A program made the position numbers and the translations under genes. Positions 1 through 6,147 of a DNA stretch of 9,335 nt are shown here, piece by piece (within the stretch, counting starts at the first letter, position 1; the number at the start of each line of letters is the position of its first letter). Source of the stretch: Candidatus Nitrosopolaris rasttigaisensis (GTDB lineage Archaea; Thermoproteota; Nitrososphaeria; Nitrososphaerales; Nitrososphaeraceae); NCBI GenBank assembly GCA_933226995.1, contig CAKOFP010000086.1, forward strand, positions 1-9,335, given 5' to 3'. The notes under the pieces were generated by a model that was not told the DNA's origin, did no database searches, and was given only the letters and a program-made list of their open reading frames with translations.

Positions 1-1
1 C

Positions 2-742
2 AACACTGTAAAAGAGATCTTCAATTACGAGAATGTTGACGAGTTAGTAGAATCGATTCTTACAGGGACCACAACTGTAGACCCTGTGTATAAATTCATC
101 AGAAAGAAACCCGTTGTGGATTTTGTGAATAATCCCTGGAGGACCCATCTAGCATCACTTCTGGTAACCGAAGGAATCGATTATTGTATGCAACAGTACA
201 AATCGGAAATAGAAAAAGACTCTATACTGAATGAGCCTGTAATGAATCAGCTACAGAAATCTAGGGATATCTGTGATCAAATTGCGTTTAAAATGAGATT
301 ATCTCAGATACAATCTATAGAACGACAAGAAAAATTAGTTTATTTGTTCAATTGGGCCAAGATCCGTCCATGTTTCGGGATGACAGTACATCAAATTCAA
401 GGTGAAGATAACCGCAAATTCCTAGACTTTTGCAATAATGAAATTTCGAACACGACCGAACCTGCCCCTATCGAAGTAGTTCATCGAATCAGTGATCATG
501 GTTACCATACAGACTTTGAATTCATTGATTGGTGGAAGAGACATATCGAAGGGAGCTTAAACATAGATACGGAAAGAAAGACCTCAGATTTTAGTGTAGA
601 GGCTCCCCCAGATTCTGTGGTAAAAAATGCCGCATACTTTAGTGTACGGCGAGGCGGTAAAGTGATACTAACAAAGACTCTAGTTGTTAGGGCACACGAC
701 AACAATGTGTACGTCTTTAAAGAGAAAGAAAGCGAAATTTAG
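2..742 (+). CDS. Unrecognised protein, 5'-truncated by window edge
   Basis: The reading frame is open from the first complete codon of the window to a TAG at 740-742, so the gene begins outside. A GTG at 86 could serve as a start, but the 28 codons before it read as ordinary protein (NTVKEIFNYENVDELVESIL), so I treat the gene as partial. I do not recognise the family. The visible 246 residues look soluble, with no membrane segment or signal peptide. The middle is helical and charged (IEKDSILNEPVMNQLQKSRD), followed by a segment rich in Trp, His and Asp (DFEFIDWWKRHIEG). The last 40 residues look like beta strands (YFSVRRGGKVILTKTLVV) and end in a charged tail. No catalytic motif is evident. 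It runs tail to tail with the recombinase gene, 58 bp apart, so it may be cargo of the same insertion. That is inference. Confidence 0.75.
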   Translation, partial: NTVKEIFNYENVDELVESILTGTTTVDPVYKFIRKKPVVDFVNNPWRTHLASLLVTEGIDYCMQQYKSEIEKDSILNEPVMNQLQKSRDICDQIAFKMRLSQIQSIERQEKLVYLFNWAKIRPCFGMTVHQIQGEDNRKFLDFCNNEISNTTEPAPIEVVHRISDHGYHTDFEFIDWWKRHIEGSLNIDTERKTSDFSVEAPPDSVVKNAAYFSVRRGGKVILTKTLVVRAHDNNVYVFKEKESEI

Positions 743-783
743 GACTTACAAGATGAGATCTAACACTATATGATGTGATTAGA

Positions 784-797
784 TTTTTATTATTATT
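784..797 (+). terminator. T-rich putative archaeal terminator
   Basis: A run of five T followed by ATTATTATTA lies about 41 bp past the stop of the upstream plus-strand gene, in the gap between convergent genes. Archaeal RNA polymerase terminates at oligo-T tracts without needing a hairpin, and none is obvious here. The assignment rests on position and composition only. Confidence 0.35.
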
Positions 798-800
798 ACA

Positions 801-2294
801 TTACGGCGCATCTGCTCTTCTTAATATTCCAGTATCAAACAATGTCTTGGAGAAATCGTTGACTTTCTTCTGATCTTTCATATTCGTAAATGCAACCAGT
901 AACGTCTGCAGCTGTGATTGCATTGAGTTAAATCGTTCTTCCATTATTGTTAGTTTGTCTTCTTTCTCTTTTTGTGATTCTAGAGCTTCCTGGTAACCTT
1001 CTAGACTAATTATCATTGAACATTTTGCACAGAATTTAGCATCTTGTGTATTGCCTTCACTGCAATTACTGCATATCTTAGGATTAAGTGTATTGATTAG
1101 ATTTTTGTCTTTAGTCATTATACCATATGCCTCAAGCAAGGATTCAGAACTCTCATTTCCAAAGTAGTGTATGTATTTGTTGGCCATATTGCTGTTGGGT
1201 GACCAGCCAGCATGCTGGTTTAGAGTATGCAATTTTAGCTTGGTAGATTTTTCAGTTAATGCACTATGTCGTCGTATATATGGATTGAATGGTTTTGCAA
1301 GCAAATCCTTGATTTTCTCTTTATCTTCATTTGGAACTGTTGGGTCTTCTAATAATCTGGGGAAGAATACATACTTGTAATCCTTGTATATTTCATATAA
1401 GCCGTTGGTAGTAAGCTGTCTACCCATACTCCGTTTACCCAAACCGACGAAAAGTGGAGACTTTGGATTGTTTCTACTAGGATGGTTTAATAGCCAATCT
1501 TTGATATAAGGTATAGACTGGATTAAAGGAATATGTCTAGTTCCTGTTTTTCCATTAACCAGAACTTCTGCGTACTGATATTTATCTACGGTTTTGAATA
1601 TGATATCTTTTATCTTTAGACTCAGTATTTCGTGAGGCCTAGCAGACAGGTCTCTTGCCATCGTATGATAGCACCGATCACGTTTGTTTGTAACCCATTT
1701 TAAGAACAGCAAATCATCTGCTTGAGTCCACATGTCAGTGGGTTTGTAGCAGCTAATCTCTTTTCGTTTCAATTGAGGAATCCCTAATATGCATTCAGGT
1801 TTTTTCTCTTCCGAAGATAGTTCGTTCCTTCTTTTAGGGTCAGCAACATTGGGATAATATAGCCATTTAAAGAACCGCATTAGTATTATACGCTTTATGT
1901 TGTAACTGCCTATCCATTTATGTAACGGATCACTATTTTCAGGTTTACGACATTTATCTAAATAGCATAGTATATCCTCTCTTGTCATATCAATGAATTT
2001 CTTTCCTATGTCTATAAGCCTGGATAGCTCTGCCAAAAATTGAATAGTGTATTGTATATAATTTGGTCTGGGGTTAACCTCTCTTTTCATGGCTATGATA
2101 TATTCAGCAACCACTAACGCATTTTCTCGATATAATCTATTTCTATCCCTTAGTATCGATTCGGAAAACCTGGATGTAAAGCCCTCAGTTGCTAAAATAA
2201 TCTTTCTCTCTAACAAATGTAGGTCATTACTGCGTGTCAGTGCTTCTGCCGTTGCAACTCCGGAATTTACGTTAGTTTTTGAATGCCTAGACAC
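801..2294 (-). CDS. Tyrosine recombinase/integrase with C-terminal zinc ribbon and coiled coil
   Basis: This is a site-specific DNA recombinase of the phage-integrase/Xer superfamily. It would cut and rejoin DNA through a tyrosine intermediate. Residues 45-165 are a helical core-binding domain. The catalytic domain follows, with Arg219 (LSARPHEILSLK), Lys249 (VNGKTGTRHIPL), Arg342 (YIRRHSALTEKS), Trp364 (HAGWSPNSN) at the His/Trp position, and nucleophile Tyr374 (NKYIHYFG). The first His of the HxxR box is replaced by Tyr339. Residues 408-425 form a CxxC-x10-CxxC zinc ribbon, and about 430-475 are a coiled coil. At 497 residues it is longer than Xer proteins (about 300) because of these C-terminal additions, which I associate with archaeal integrases. 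The GTG start is supported by an in-frame TGA two codons upstream, and no ATG precedes Met68. All core residues are present, so it is probably active or recently active. No attachment site or tRNA was found beside it. Confidence 0.9.
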   Translation of the reverse strand: MSRHSKTNVNSGVATAEALTRSNDLHLLERKIILATEGFTSRFSESILRDRNRLYRENALVVAEYIIAMKREVNPRPNYIQYTIQFLAELSRLIDIGKKFIDMTREDILCYLDKCRKPENSDPLHKWIGSYNIKRIILMRFFKWLYYPNVADPKRRNELSSEEKKPECILGIPQLKRKEISCYKPTDMWTQADDLLFLKWVTNKRDRCYHTMARDLSARPHEILSLKIKDIIFKTVDKYQYAEVLVNGKTGTRHIPLIQSIPYIKDWLLNHPSRNNPKSPLFVGLGKRSMGRQLTTNGLYEIYKDYKYVFFPRLLEDPTVPNEDKEKIKDLLAKPFNPYIRRHSALTEKSTKLKLHTLNQHAGWSPNSNMANKYIHYFGNESSESLLEAYGIMTKDKNLINTLNPKICSNCSEGNTQDAKFCAKCSMIISLEGYQEALESQKEKEDKLTIMEERFNSMQSQLQTLLVAFTNMKDQKKVNDFSKTLFDTGILRRADAP

Positions 2295-2306
2295 AGATCA
2301 ACATTA

Positions 2307-2318
2307 AACGGATCCGTT
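2307..2318. promoter_or_regulatory. 12-bp perfect palindrome upstream of recombinase, candidate operator
   Basis: AACGGATCCGTT is a perfect 12-bp inverted repeat ending 13 bp before the recombinase GTG. On the minus strand it lies between an AT-rich TATA-like stretch (ATTATTATTAA, about 2318-2328) and the start codon, where a bound repressor would block transcription. It is also within the divergent promoter region of the small gene at 2453. Palindromy and placement are seen directly; the operator role is inferred. Confidence 0.4.
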
Positions 2319-2452
2319 AATAATAATTTCTATGAGACAGTATTACATGTTGATAATACGATTGCATTGTTACTCTTTTTAGTATACAAGTAAATTTGAT
2401 CAGTTTTGTACAAACCACAAATCGGAATTTTTCGTCAATAGTCTTTGGTGAG

Positions 2453-2752
2453 ATGAAATATATCGGTTTTGTGAATAATCATACTGAGAACCTATCAATT
2501 GTAAAAATTGATAACTTACAAAATGCAGTCGATGAACAGTCGAAATCGGCGCTAAGGACAGAAGCAATACAATCAATAGAAGACTTCTTTCATGATGATC
2601 CTAGTCTACCCTATAGGTCATTACCAGAACATGGTCTAGAAGATAGTCCATGTCACCCAATTATAGAAAAGAAAGGAAATTTTTACTGCTGCAAACTTCA
2701 CACTGATATACAAAACATCTGTCTCGAATCTATTGAGCATCACTGCAAATAG
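2453..2752 (+). CDS. Small Cys/His-rich protein, possible zinc-binding
   Basis: This is a 99-residue hypothetical protein. The ATG at 2453 is preceded by GGTGAG, a close ribosome-binding match, so I prefer it to a TTG at 2396 that would add 19 residues. The N-terminal half is acidic and helical. The C-terminal third has Cys67-His68, Cys79-Cys80, His83, Cys90 and His96-His97-Cys98, enough ligands for one or two metal sites. The segment around KKGNFYCCKLH resembles small proteins I associate with ammonia-oxidising archaea, but I cannot name a family. It is divergent from the recombinase and the two share a 158-bp promoter region, so it may be a regulator or a co-transferred gene. An AT-rich element near 2376-2386 (TTTTTAGTATA) could be its TATA box. 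Function is unknown. Confidence 0.65.
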   Translation: MKYIGFVNNHTENLSIVKIDNLQNAVDEQSKSALRTEAIQSIEDFFHDDPSLPYRSLPEHGLEDSPCHPIIEKKGNFYCCKLHTDIQNICLESIEHHCK

Positions 2753-3055
2753 AAGGAACCCGGGTCTCACAAATCAGAAATCCTGAAGAGGACACCCTTA
2801 GACTTTTTTTAGCATCGACTGATACAAAGCCATTCGAAACACGTCATATGTTTTCGTGTTAAGTAAATAGTGATTTATACATACAGGCTTATGCTTGTTA
2901 ATAATAATGAAGTCTAACACGGGTGCAACGTAAAGTTATCTAGTCTAATTCGTTATTCCTATTCCGCCTGACTTCTGAAGTTTCTATTTGGTTTTGACCT
3001 CAATATTGTAATATTTGTAATGACTAAGACGATTCTTATAGTAACTTATCGAATT
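2753..3055. other. Intergenic stretch without a recognisable gene
   Basis: I see no coding frame of useful length on either strand. Stops are dense and composition is AT-rich. The only feature I can name is the oligo-T tract at 2804-2810. It lies between the small Cys/His-rich gene and the first of the decayed genes. Confidence 0.6.
2804..2810 (+). terminator. Oligo-T tract, putative terminator
   Basis: Seven consecutive T residues lie 51 bp after the stop of the small Cys/His-rich gene. This is the usual form of an archaeal intrinsic terminator. No strong hairpin precedes it. Confidence 0.4.
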
Positions 3056-3327
3056 ATGCTAATTTCCACAATTTCGGTAGTTTGTAAAAGAATTACTACT
3101 CTAGATCTCTACCATCACCGACACGATCCGAATCATAATAAGAACGATGTCGTCTGGCGTACATAAATTTAAGAACGCTCTTTCGGACTCGATAGTATTC
3201 CCTGCCAAGGAATTTGAATTGGCAGTAGATAGATAGGTTATCGGTCGTCCTCCCGGGAGCTAAGACACCAGAAAGAATAGCTGGCACGAAAGAACGTGAT
3301 GTGCCGCAATTTATCAAGCATCTTTGA
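3056..3327 (+). pseudogene. Aldo/keto reductase-like remnant, collapsed and frameshifted
   Basis: Three short plus-strand frames, each free of stops, together resemble fragments of an aldo/keto reductase (NAD(P)H-dependent carbonyl reductase). The first (3056-3163) contains CKRITTLDLYHHRHDPNH, like the family's Y-I-D-L-Y-x-x-H-R-x-D-P-N segment. The second (3147-3233) ends in FELAVDR. The third (3235-3327) continues RLSVVLPGAKTPERIAG, like the C-terminal IPGAKTPEQ segment. The join between the second and third frames lies at GTAGATAGATAGG, a 4-base GATA tandem that would shift the frame. Removing GATA restores FELAVDRLSVVLPGAKTPERI. Most of a normal reductase of about 300 residues is missing, including the nucleotide-binding end. 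The remnant is richer in G+C than its flanks. It ends 1 bp before the stop of the convergent OB-fold gene. The middle frame alone could belong to another family. Confidence 0.5.
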
Positions 3328-3328
3328 C

Positions 3329-3805
3329 TTATGGTATCGCTGCAATGCTTGTGATAGGGTGTATCTCAGCCCAGTTATTATTTCGCGTATCCAAGACATA
3401 CGAACCTGTAATTGCCACATGACTGCCTACTGGTGGAATGCTTAGAGCAGGGTGATTAAAGTTATCACAGGCCGATCCTACTTCTGACCGTGATACTGGG
3501 TTTTGACATATCGCTTCTAGCACTAAATCGCCATTCTCGAATTTGATGTTTGCTTGATTGATTAGGCTGCTATTATCTGCCAACAATTTGATATGAAAGT
3601 CACCGTCGTTTTCCACATGTATGCTTTTGATTATTCCCGTAGCGGTTATACAAGGATTCACTATATGTAGTCTAGTTGGTAGGAATACGTGCTGCCATAA
3701 TGATTTGTCGCATGTTGGCGTTACTGCTGCATGCACTGTCGAGGAAGATAGTACTACTGGTATAATCATAACCATCAGAGTCAATACTGGGGTCTTGCCA
3801 TTCAC
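3329..3805 (-). CDS. Secreted OB-fold-like protein with signal peptide
   Basis: This 158-residue protein has an N-terminal signal peptide: a short basic start (NGK), a hydrophobic core at about residues 6-20 (VLTLMVMIIPVVL) and a likely cut after VHA or HAA near residue 27. The exported part has Cys32, Cys52, Cys100 and Cys113, enough for two disulfides. It also has strand-rich motifs (NPCITATGIIKSI, DGDFHIKLL, GSHVAITGSYVLD, WAEIHPITSI) that I associate with a widespread small OB-fold family in bacteria and archaea. The family's function is not established, so only an extracytoplasmic location is claimed. The GTG start is supported by a TATA box centred about 27 bp upstream, which makes the transcript leaderless. 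No ATG lies upstream in frame, and the next ATG would remove the basic n-region. It is intact while its neighbours on both sides are broken, which suggests it is still under selection. Confidence 0.8.
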   Translation of the reverse strand: MNGKTPVLTLMVMIIPVVLSSSTVHAAVTPTCDKSLWQHVFLPTRLHIVNPCITATGIIKSIHVENDGDFHIKLLADNSSLINQANIKFENGDLVLEAICQNPVSRSEVGSACDNFNHPALSIPPVGSHVAITGSYVLDTRNNNWAEIHPITSIAAIP

Positions 3806-3828
3806 AAACTTGCAGATAGTCTTCGCTT

Positions 3829-3837
3829 CTTTATAAG
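3829..3837 (-). promoter_or_regulatory. TATA box for leaderless transcript of the OB-fold gene
   Basis: On the minus strand CTTATAAAG is an excellent archaeal TATA box. Its centre is about 27 bp before the GTG at 3805, which places the expected transcription start on or next to the start codon. This supports both leaderless expression and the choice of GTG. Confidence 0.6.
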
Positions 3838-3886
3838 AATTAAGGGAGACAATTTTTTGACTTTTGCTCGAATAAGTGTTACTCGG

Positions 3887-3906
3887 TTACCCTTGAGTTT
3901 GGGTAA
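3887..3906. repeat. Small hairpin (inverted repeat)
   Basis: TTACCC and GGGTAA form a 6-bp stem around an 8-base loop. Two more G-C pairs (3885-3886 with 3908-3909) can extend it past a bulged G. It lies about 80 bp upstream of the OB-fold gene and 64 bp past the end of the P-II-like remnant, both on the minus strand. No T-run follows, so a terminator role is not supported. Confidence 0.35.
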
Positions 3907-3972
3907 GCCGTGATTCCCTGACAAATAACGGCTCATACACCAAATCAACCCTGATATACTATAAGATGAAAT

Positions 3973-4219
3973 CTATAGAGCAACGTCGCCTGTTTCTTTT
4001 GAGCCTAGAACATTAGCCTCTGCAATATCAGAATCAGTACTTGTTGCGTTTAGCACATCATCGACGATGCGTTTTGCTGGTGATTTTTCTACAATTACCA
4101 AGATCTTAAGGGGAGGTTCAAGCTCGGAACGTATGACCTCGTTCCCCTCCAACTATAAAATCTATTTGATACATTGGTACGACATCGTAGGTTTCGGCGA
4201 CTTCAGATCTTGACCGCTG
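3973..4219 (-). pseudogene. P-II-like (GlnB/GlnK superfamily) remnant, frameshifted
   Basis: The minus strand encodes two protein-like pieces in different frames. The upstream piece (about 4219 to 4140) reads SEVAETYDVVPMYQIDFIVG. The downstream piece, in another frame, runs to a TAG at 3973-3975 and contains LKILVIVEKSPAKRIVDDVL and ends LGSKETGDVAL. The second resembles the strand-helix of P-II signalling proteins (K-I-E-V-V-V-x-D-x-x-V-x-x-V-V-D-x-I) and their C-terminal R-T-G-E-x-G-D-x-A-L. P-II proteins are trimeric sensors of nitrogen and energy status. The frame changes in the region of about 4120-4140, the segment expected before the second strand looks shortened (DIAEANVLGS), and no start is left. 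Coding on this strand is fairly clear; the family assignment is tentative, and a related ferredoxin-fold protein is possible. Confidence 0.5.
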
Positions 4220-4298
4220 AGCTCAAGAATAAATGGCTGCCCGGTATCAAATAAGTTGCTAATCCAATGAAAGAAATTACAAATCGCGGATTTAACAA

Positions 4299-4335
4299 TA
4301 TAAAAATTATACTTAAGTTCAAAACATCACTTAAG
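4299..4335 (+). promoter_or_regulatory. AT-rich TATA-like element and repeated ACTTAAG
   Basis: ATATAAAAATTATA is followed by ACTTAAG at 4311-4317 and again at 4329-4335, start to start 18 bp apart. It lies about 100 bp before the ATG of the YCII remnant and could be what is left of its promoter. The repeats are seen directly; the role is a guess. Confidence 0.25.
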
Positions 4336-4405
4336 AAATGTCTTTGGCTTGTCAGCTAGCTACTACATATTTGTGGGGATTTCGATAGGTGGAATGTGTA
4401 GAACC

Positions 4406-4714
4406 ATGAACGCCCAAAATAAGCAATTCTTGTACAAACTTATTCCGCCACGGCCGACCTTTGCACAAGATATGACAGAAGTCAAAAAAAAGTAATGCAA
4501 GAACATGCTACTTACTAGAAAGGTGTGACAAACGAAGGGATTGCGATCGTCTTTGGACTTGTTCTTGATCCGAAAGGTTCTTGGGGGATTGGTATCGTTG
4601 AAGTTGCGGATGAAGCAGATGCACATGCTCTTGGCACATATGACGGGTCTTACGTTTGAAGTGTACGCAATGCCCGATGCGGGTAGTGCGAAAATGAGGG
4701 ACAATTCGGGGTAA
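4406..4714 (+). pseudogene. YCII-family protein, broken by frameshifts and a stop
   Basis: The plus strand carries nearly the whole of a small YCII-family protein (dimeric alpha-beta barrel, about 100 residues, function mostly unknown) in three frames. From the ATG at 4406 it reads LYKLIPPRPTFAQDMTEVKK to a TAA at 4493. The break coincides with a run of eight A (4484-4491). The next frame (4495 on) reads MQEHATY, a TAG at 4516 where the family usually has Trp, then EGIAIVFGLVLDPKGSWGIG and IVEVADEADAHAL. About 13 bases then appear lost after GAC at 4642-4644, and the frame shifts to GLTFEVYAMPDAGSAKMRDN, ending at TAA 4712. At least three lesions make it nonfunctional. It still aligns by eye over its whole length, so decay is fairly recent. 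Long minus-strand frames over it are shadows. Confidence 0.85.
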
Positions 4715-4811
4715 ATTGCTGTCTTTTGCCTGCTTTCCCTTATATGGAATTAGCATGGGTGAGCTGATAACTGGGTATTTCAAATCCTTCCATAAATGAC
4801 ACTAGTTATCA

Positions 4812-5102
4812 TTATAATCCAGCACTTTCAATTAGAATCATAAGTTCGTTATACTGCTTTATGAATTGTTTGCCCTTATTAGTTATCGATATCAATCCGT
4901 CAGTATTACTTCGACGATATATTATCATACCTTTCTTTTCTAACTCGTTAAAGTGGTTCATCATTTTGTCATATGACAATCTACTAGTATGCTGAATATG
5001 AGTTGGTTTTGCAGCTGTAACATCATTATTACTCATATATCCTTCAATAGCGACGAGTATTTCATAAAAGAGTTGGAGCTTGTGTCTCTTCTCTTGTCTC
5101 AT
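4812..5102 (-). CDS. Winged helix-turn-helix transcriptional regulator
   Basis: This is a 96-residue single-domain DNA-binding protein of the archaeal winged-helix type (similar to Pfam HTH_45). Helix 1 is at about residues 9-22 (LQLFYEILVAIEGY). The helix-turn-helix spans about 33-58, with recognition helix LSYDKMMNHFNELEKKGMI. The wing is at 60-74 (YRRSNTDGLISIT), followed by a dimerisation helix (KGKQFIKQYNELMILI). Such proteins bind as dimers and usually repress. There is no ligand domain and no metal-binding cysteine, so the signal must come from elsewhere. The ATG starts 3 bp after the stop of the upstream membrane-protein gene, so both are co-transcribed and probably translationally coupled. 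The partner is a candidate source of the signal. Its target is unknown; the palindromes at 6112-6147 ahead of the operon are a candidate. Confidence 0.85.
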   Translation of the reverse strand: MRQEKRHKLQLFYEILVAIEGYMSNNDVTAAKPTHIQHTSRLSYDKMMNHFNELEKKGMIIYRRSNTDGLISITNKGKQFIKQYNELMILIESAGL

Positions 5103-5105
5103 GTA

Positions 5106-5996
5106 TCAGGTCTCAATCTCCATTTCTCTACTCCTTCCACTGGATAGGGCATAATATATAGCATAGACGAACAAGCCCAAGCCAGCTAGTCTAACAATTA
5201 TTGATCCAATAAATGCAAACTGGTTATTATCAAAATAGTGAATTATTAACGAATACTGCTCAAGCCAGAGCAATGCGAAAGCAGCTGGAATGTATAATAA
5301 TTTAATATTAGCAGTCTTTACAAGAGGCTTTAGGCATTTGACGAAGATATATCCTAAAACCACAATGTCAAATAGCGTAGTGTAAAGACTCATGTCTTTA
5401 AGCTCAGTCTCGTTGAGTATTGGTTGAACAAATAATGCAGAAATTGTAACCATTAATGGAATAGAAATTAAAATCATAGGTAAAACGCCAACTATTATTT
5501 CCCTAATCTTAATAGAGGAATAGATCCAATTATGGGGAGAGAAAAATACTTTGTAGGTGTCTGGTAATACCCCGTTGTTGGCAGTACTACTAATAGAACC
5601 AGCACGGTTTTTCAACATATATGAGAGAGCTATGAATGCAAATCCTTCTGATTGAAGAGCTAACTGTATCCAAAAGAACAGATTTTCTAAGGATTCGTTA
5701 GCATACGAATAAGAATAGATTACATGTAGATGCTCAAAAACAAAAGATGCAGCTAGAATTGCAAAACCAGTTGGTAAGCCTAACAGATATCCGAATCCAG
5801 AAAATCGGTATGATCTGTAAAAATACATTGCTATTACAGAACACAAAAAGATGGAGGCAACCGTCACTACGAGACTAAATAATGATAATGATGGTGGTAG
5901 AGCGCTAACAACACCATTAGTACCGTGATGAATAGCAATAGTGGTGGTGGTGGTGGTGGCATATGATGGATACAATAGGGTAAACGGGTCTGTCAT
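5106..5996 (-). CDS. Seven-helix membrane protein of unknown function
   Basis: This is a 296-residue integral membrane protein with seven likely transmembrane helices at about residues 38-60, 68-90, 105-127, 168-191, 203-222, 233-252 and 262-285. A loop of about 40 residues lies between helices 3 and 4. The N-terminus (residues 1-35) is hydrophilic with six consecutive Thr. A Glu-His-x-His cluster (FEHLHVIYS, about 87-95) at the end of helix 2 could bind a ligand or metal. I do not recognise the family, although seven helices plus a co-transcribed DNA-binding protein fits a membrane sensor. The ATG at 5996 is the first codon after an AT-rich leader. A TATA-like AGATAAAAAG (about 6011-6020) lies slightly closer than the usual distance. 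It is the first gene of a two-gene operon with the winged-helix regulator and is divergent from the carbamoyltransferase. Confidence 0.8.
   Translation of the reverse strand: MTDPFTLLYPSYATTTTTTIAIHHGTNGVVSALPPSLSLFSLVVTVASIFLCSVIAMYFYRSYRFSGFGYLLGLPTGFAILAASFVFEHLHVIYSYSYANESLENLFFWIQLALQSEGFAFIALSYMLKNRAGSISSTANNGVLPDTYKVFFSPHNWIYSSIKIREIIVGVLPMILISIPLMVTISALFVQPILNETELKDMSLYTTLFDIVVLGYIFVKCLKPLVKTANIKLLYIPAAFALLWLEQYSLIIHYFDNNQFAFIGSIIVRLAGLGLFVYAIYYALSSGRSREMEIET
5941..5959. repeat. GTG/CAC trinucleotide microsatellite inside the membrane-protein gene
   Basis: Six GTG units on the plus strand encode five ACC threonines plus flanking bases near residue 14 of the seven-helix protein, in a six-Thr tract. 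Loss or gain of whole units would only change tract length; other slippage would shift the frame near the start. Confidence 0.7.
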
Positions 5997-6111
5997 TTAT
6001 ATAAAAACACCTTTTTATCTACCCTACCTTTAGTTCTACCACAAGCACTTTTTTATTACCTAGTAACATCCTTCTAACAATCAACATTATTGATTTGTGA
6101 TAAAGATAAGT

Positions 6112-6147
6112 CTTACTCCCTTTAAGGGAGTTCTTCAAGTGAGTAAG
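6112..6147. promoter_or_regulatory. Nested inverted repeats between divergent genes, candidate operator or RNA switch
   Basis: ACTCCCTTTAAGGGAGT (6115-6131) is a 17-base palindrome with 8-base arms around one T. Overlapping it, CTTACTC (6112-6118) pairs with GAGTAAG (6141-6147) to enclose the whole element. The two pairings share ACTC, so as RNA they exclude each other. The element lies 115 bp after the divergent membrane-protein start and 125 bp before the carbamoyltransferase ATG. The pairing is seen directly. A binding site for the neighbouring winged-helix protein, or a leader hairpin, is inference. Confidence 0.4.

Noticed and set aside
1171..2307. Plus-strand open frames inside the recombinase gene
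   Set aside because: They are shadows of a clearly identified minus-strand recombinase.
3096..3420. Minus-strand open frames of 73 and 60 codons
   Set aside because: They overlap the reductase-like remnant and the end of the OB-fold gene in other frames, and show no domain-like pattern.
4100..4140. GGTTCAAGCTC resembling a tRNA T-arm
   Set aside because: No acceptor, D-arm or anticodon arm can be built around it, and it lies inside a coding remnant.
4363..4783. Two overlapping minus-strand open frames of 113 and 91 codons
   Set aside because: They lie opposite the YCII remnant, whose plus-strand fragments match a known family. The minus-strand translations look random.
4766..4810. GATAACT and AGTTATC inverted repeat after the winged-helix gene
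   Set aside because: Seven-base arms 31 bp apart with no T-run; too weak to call a terminator.
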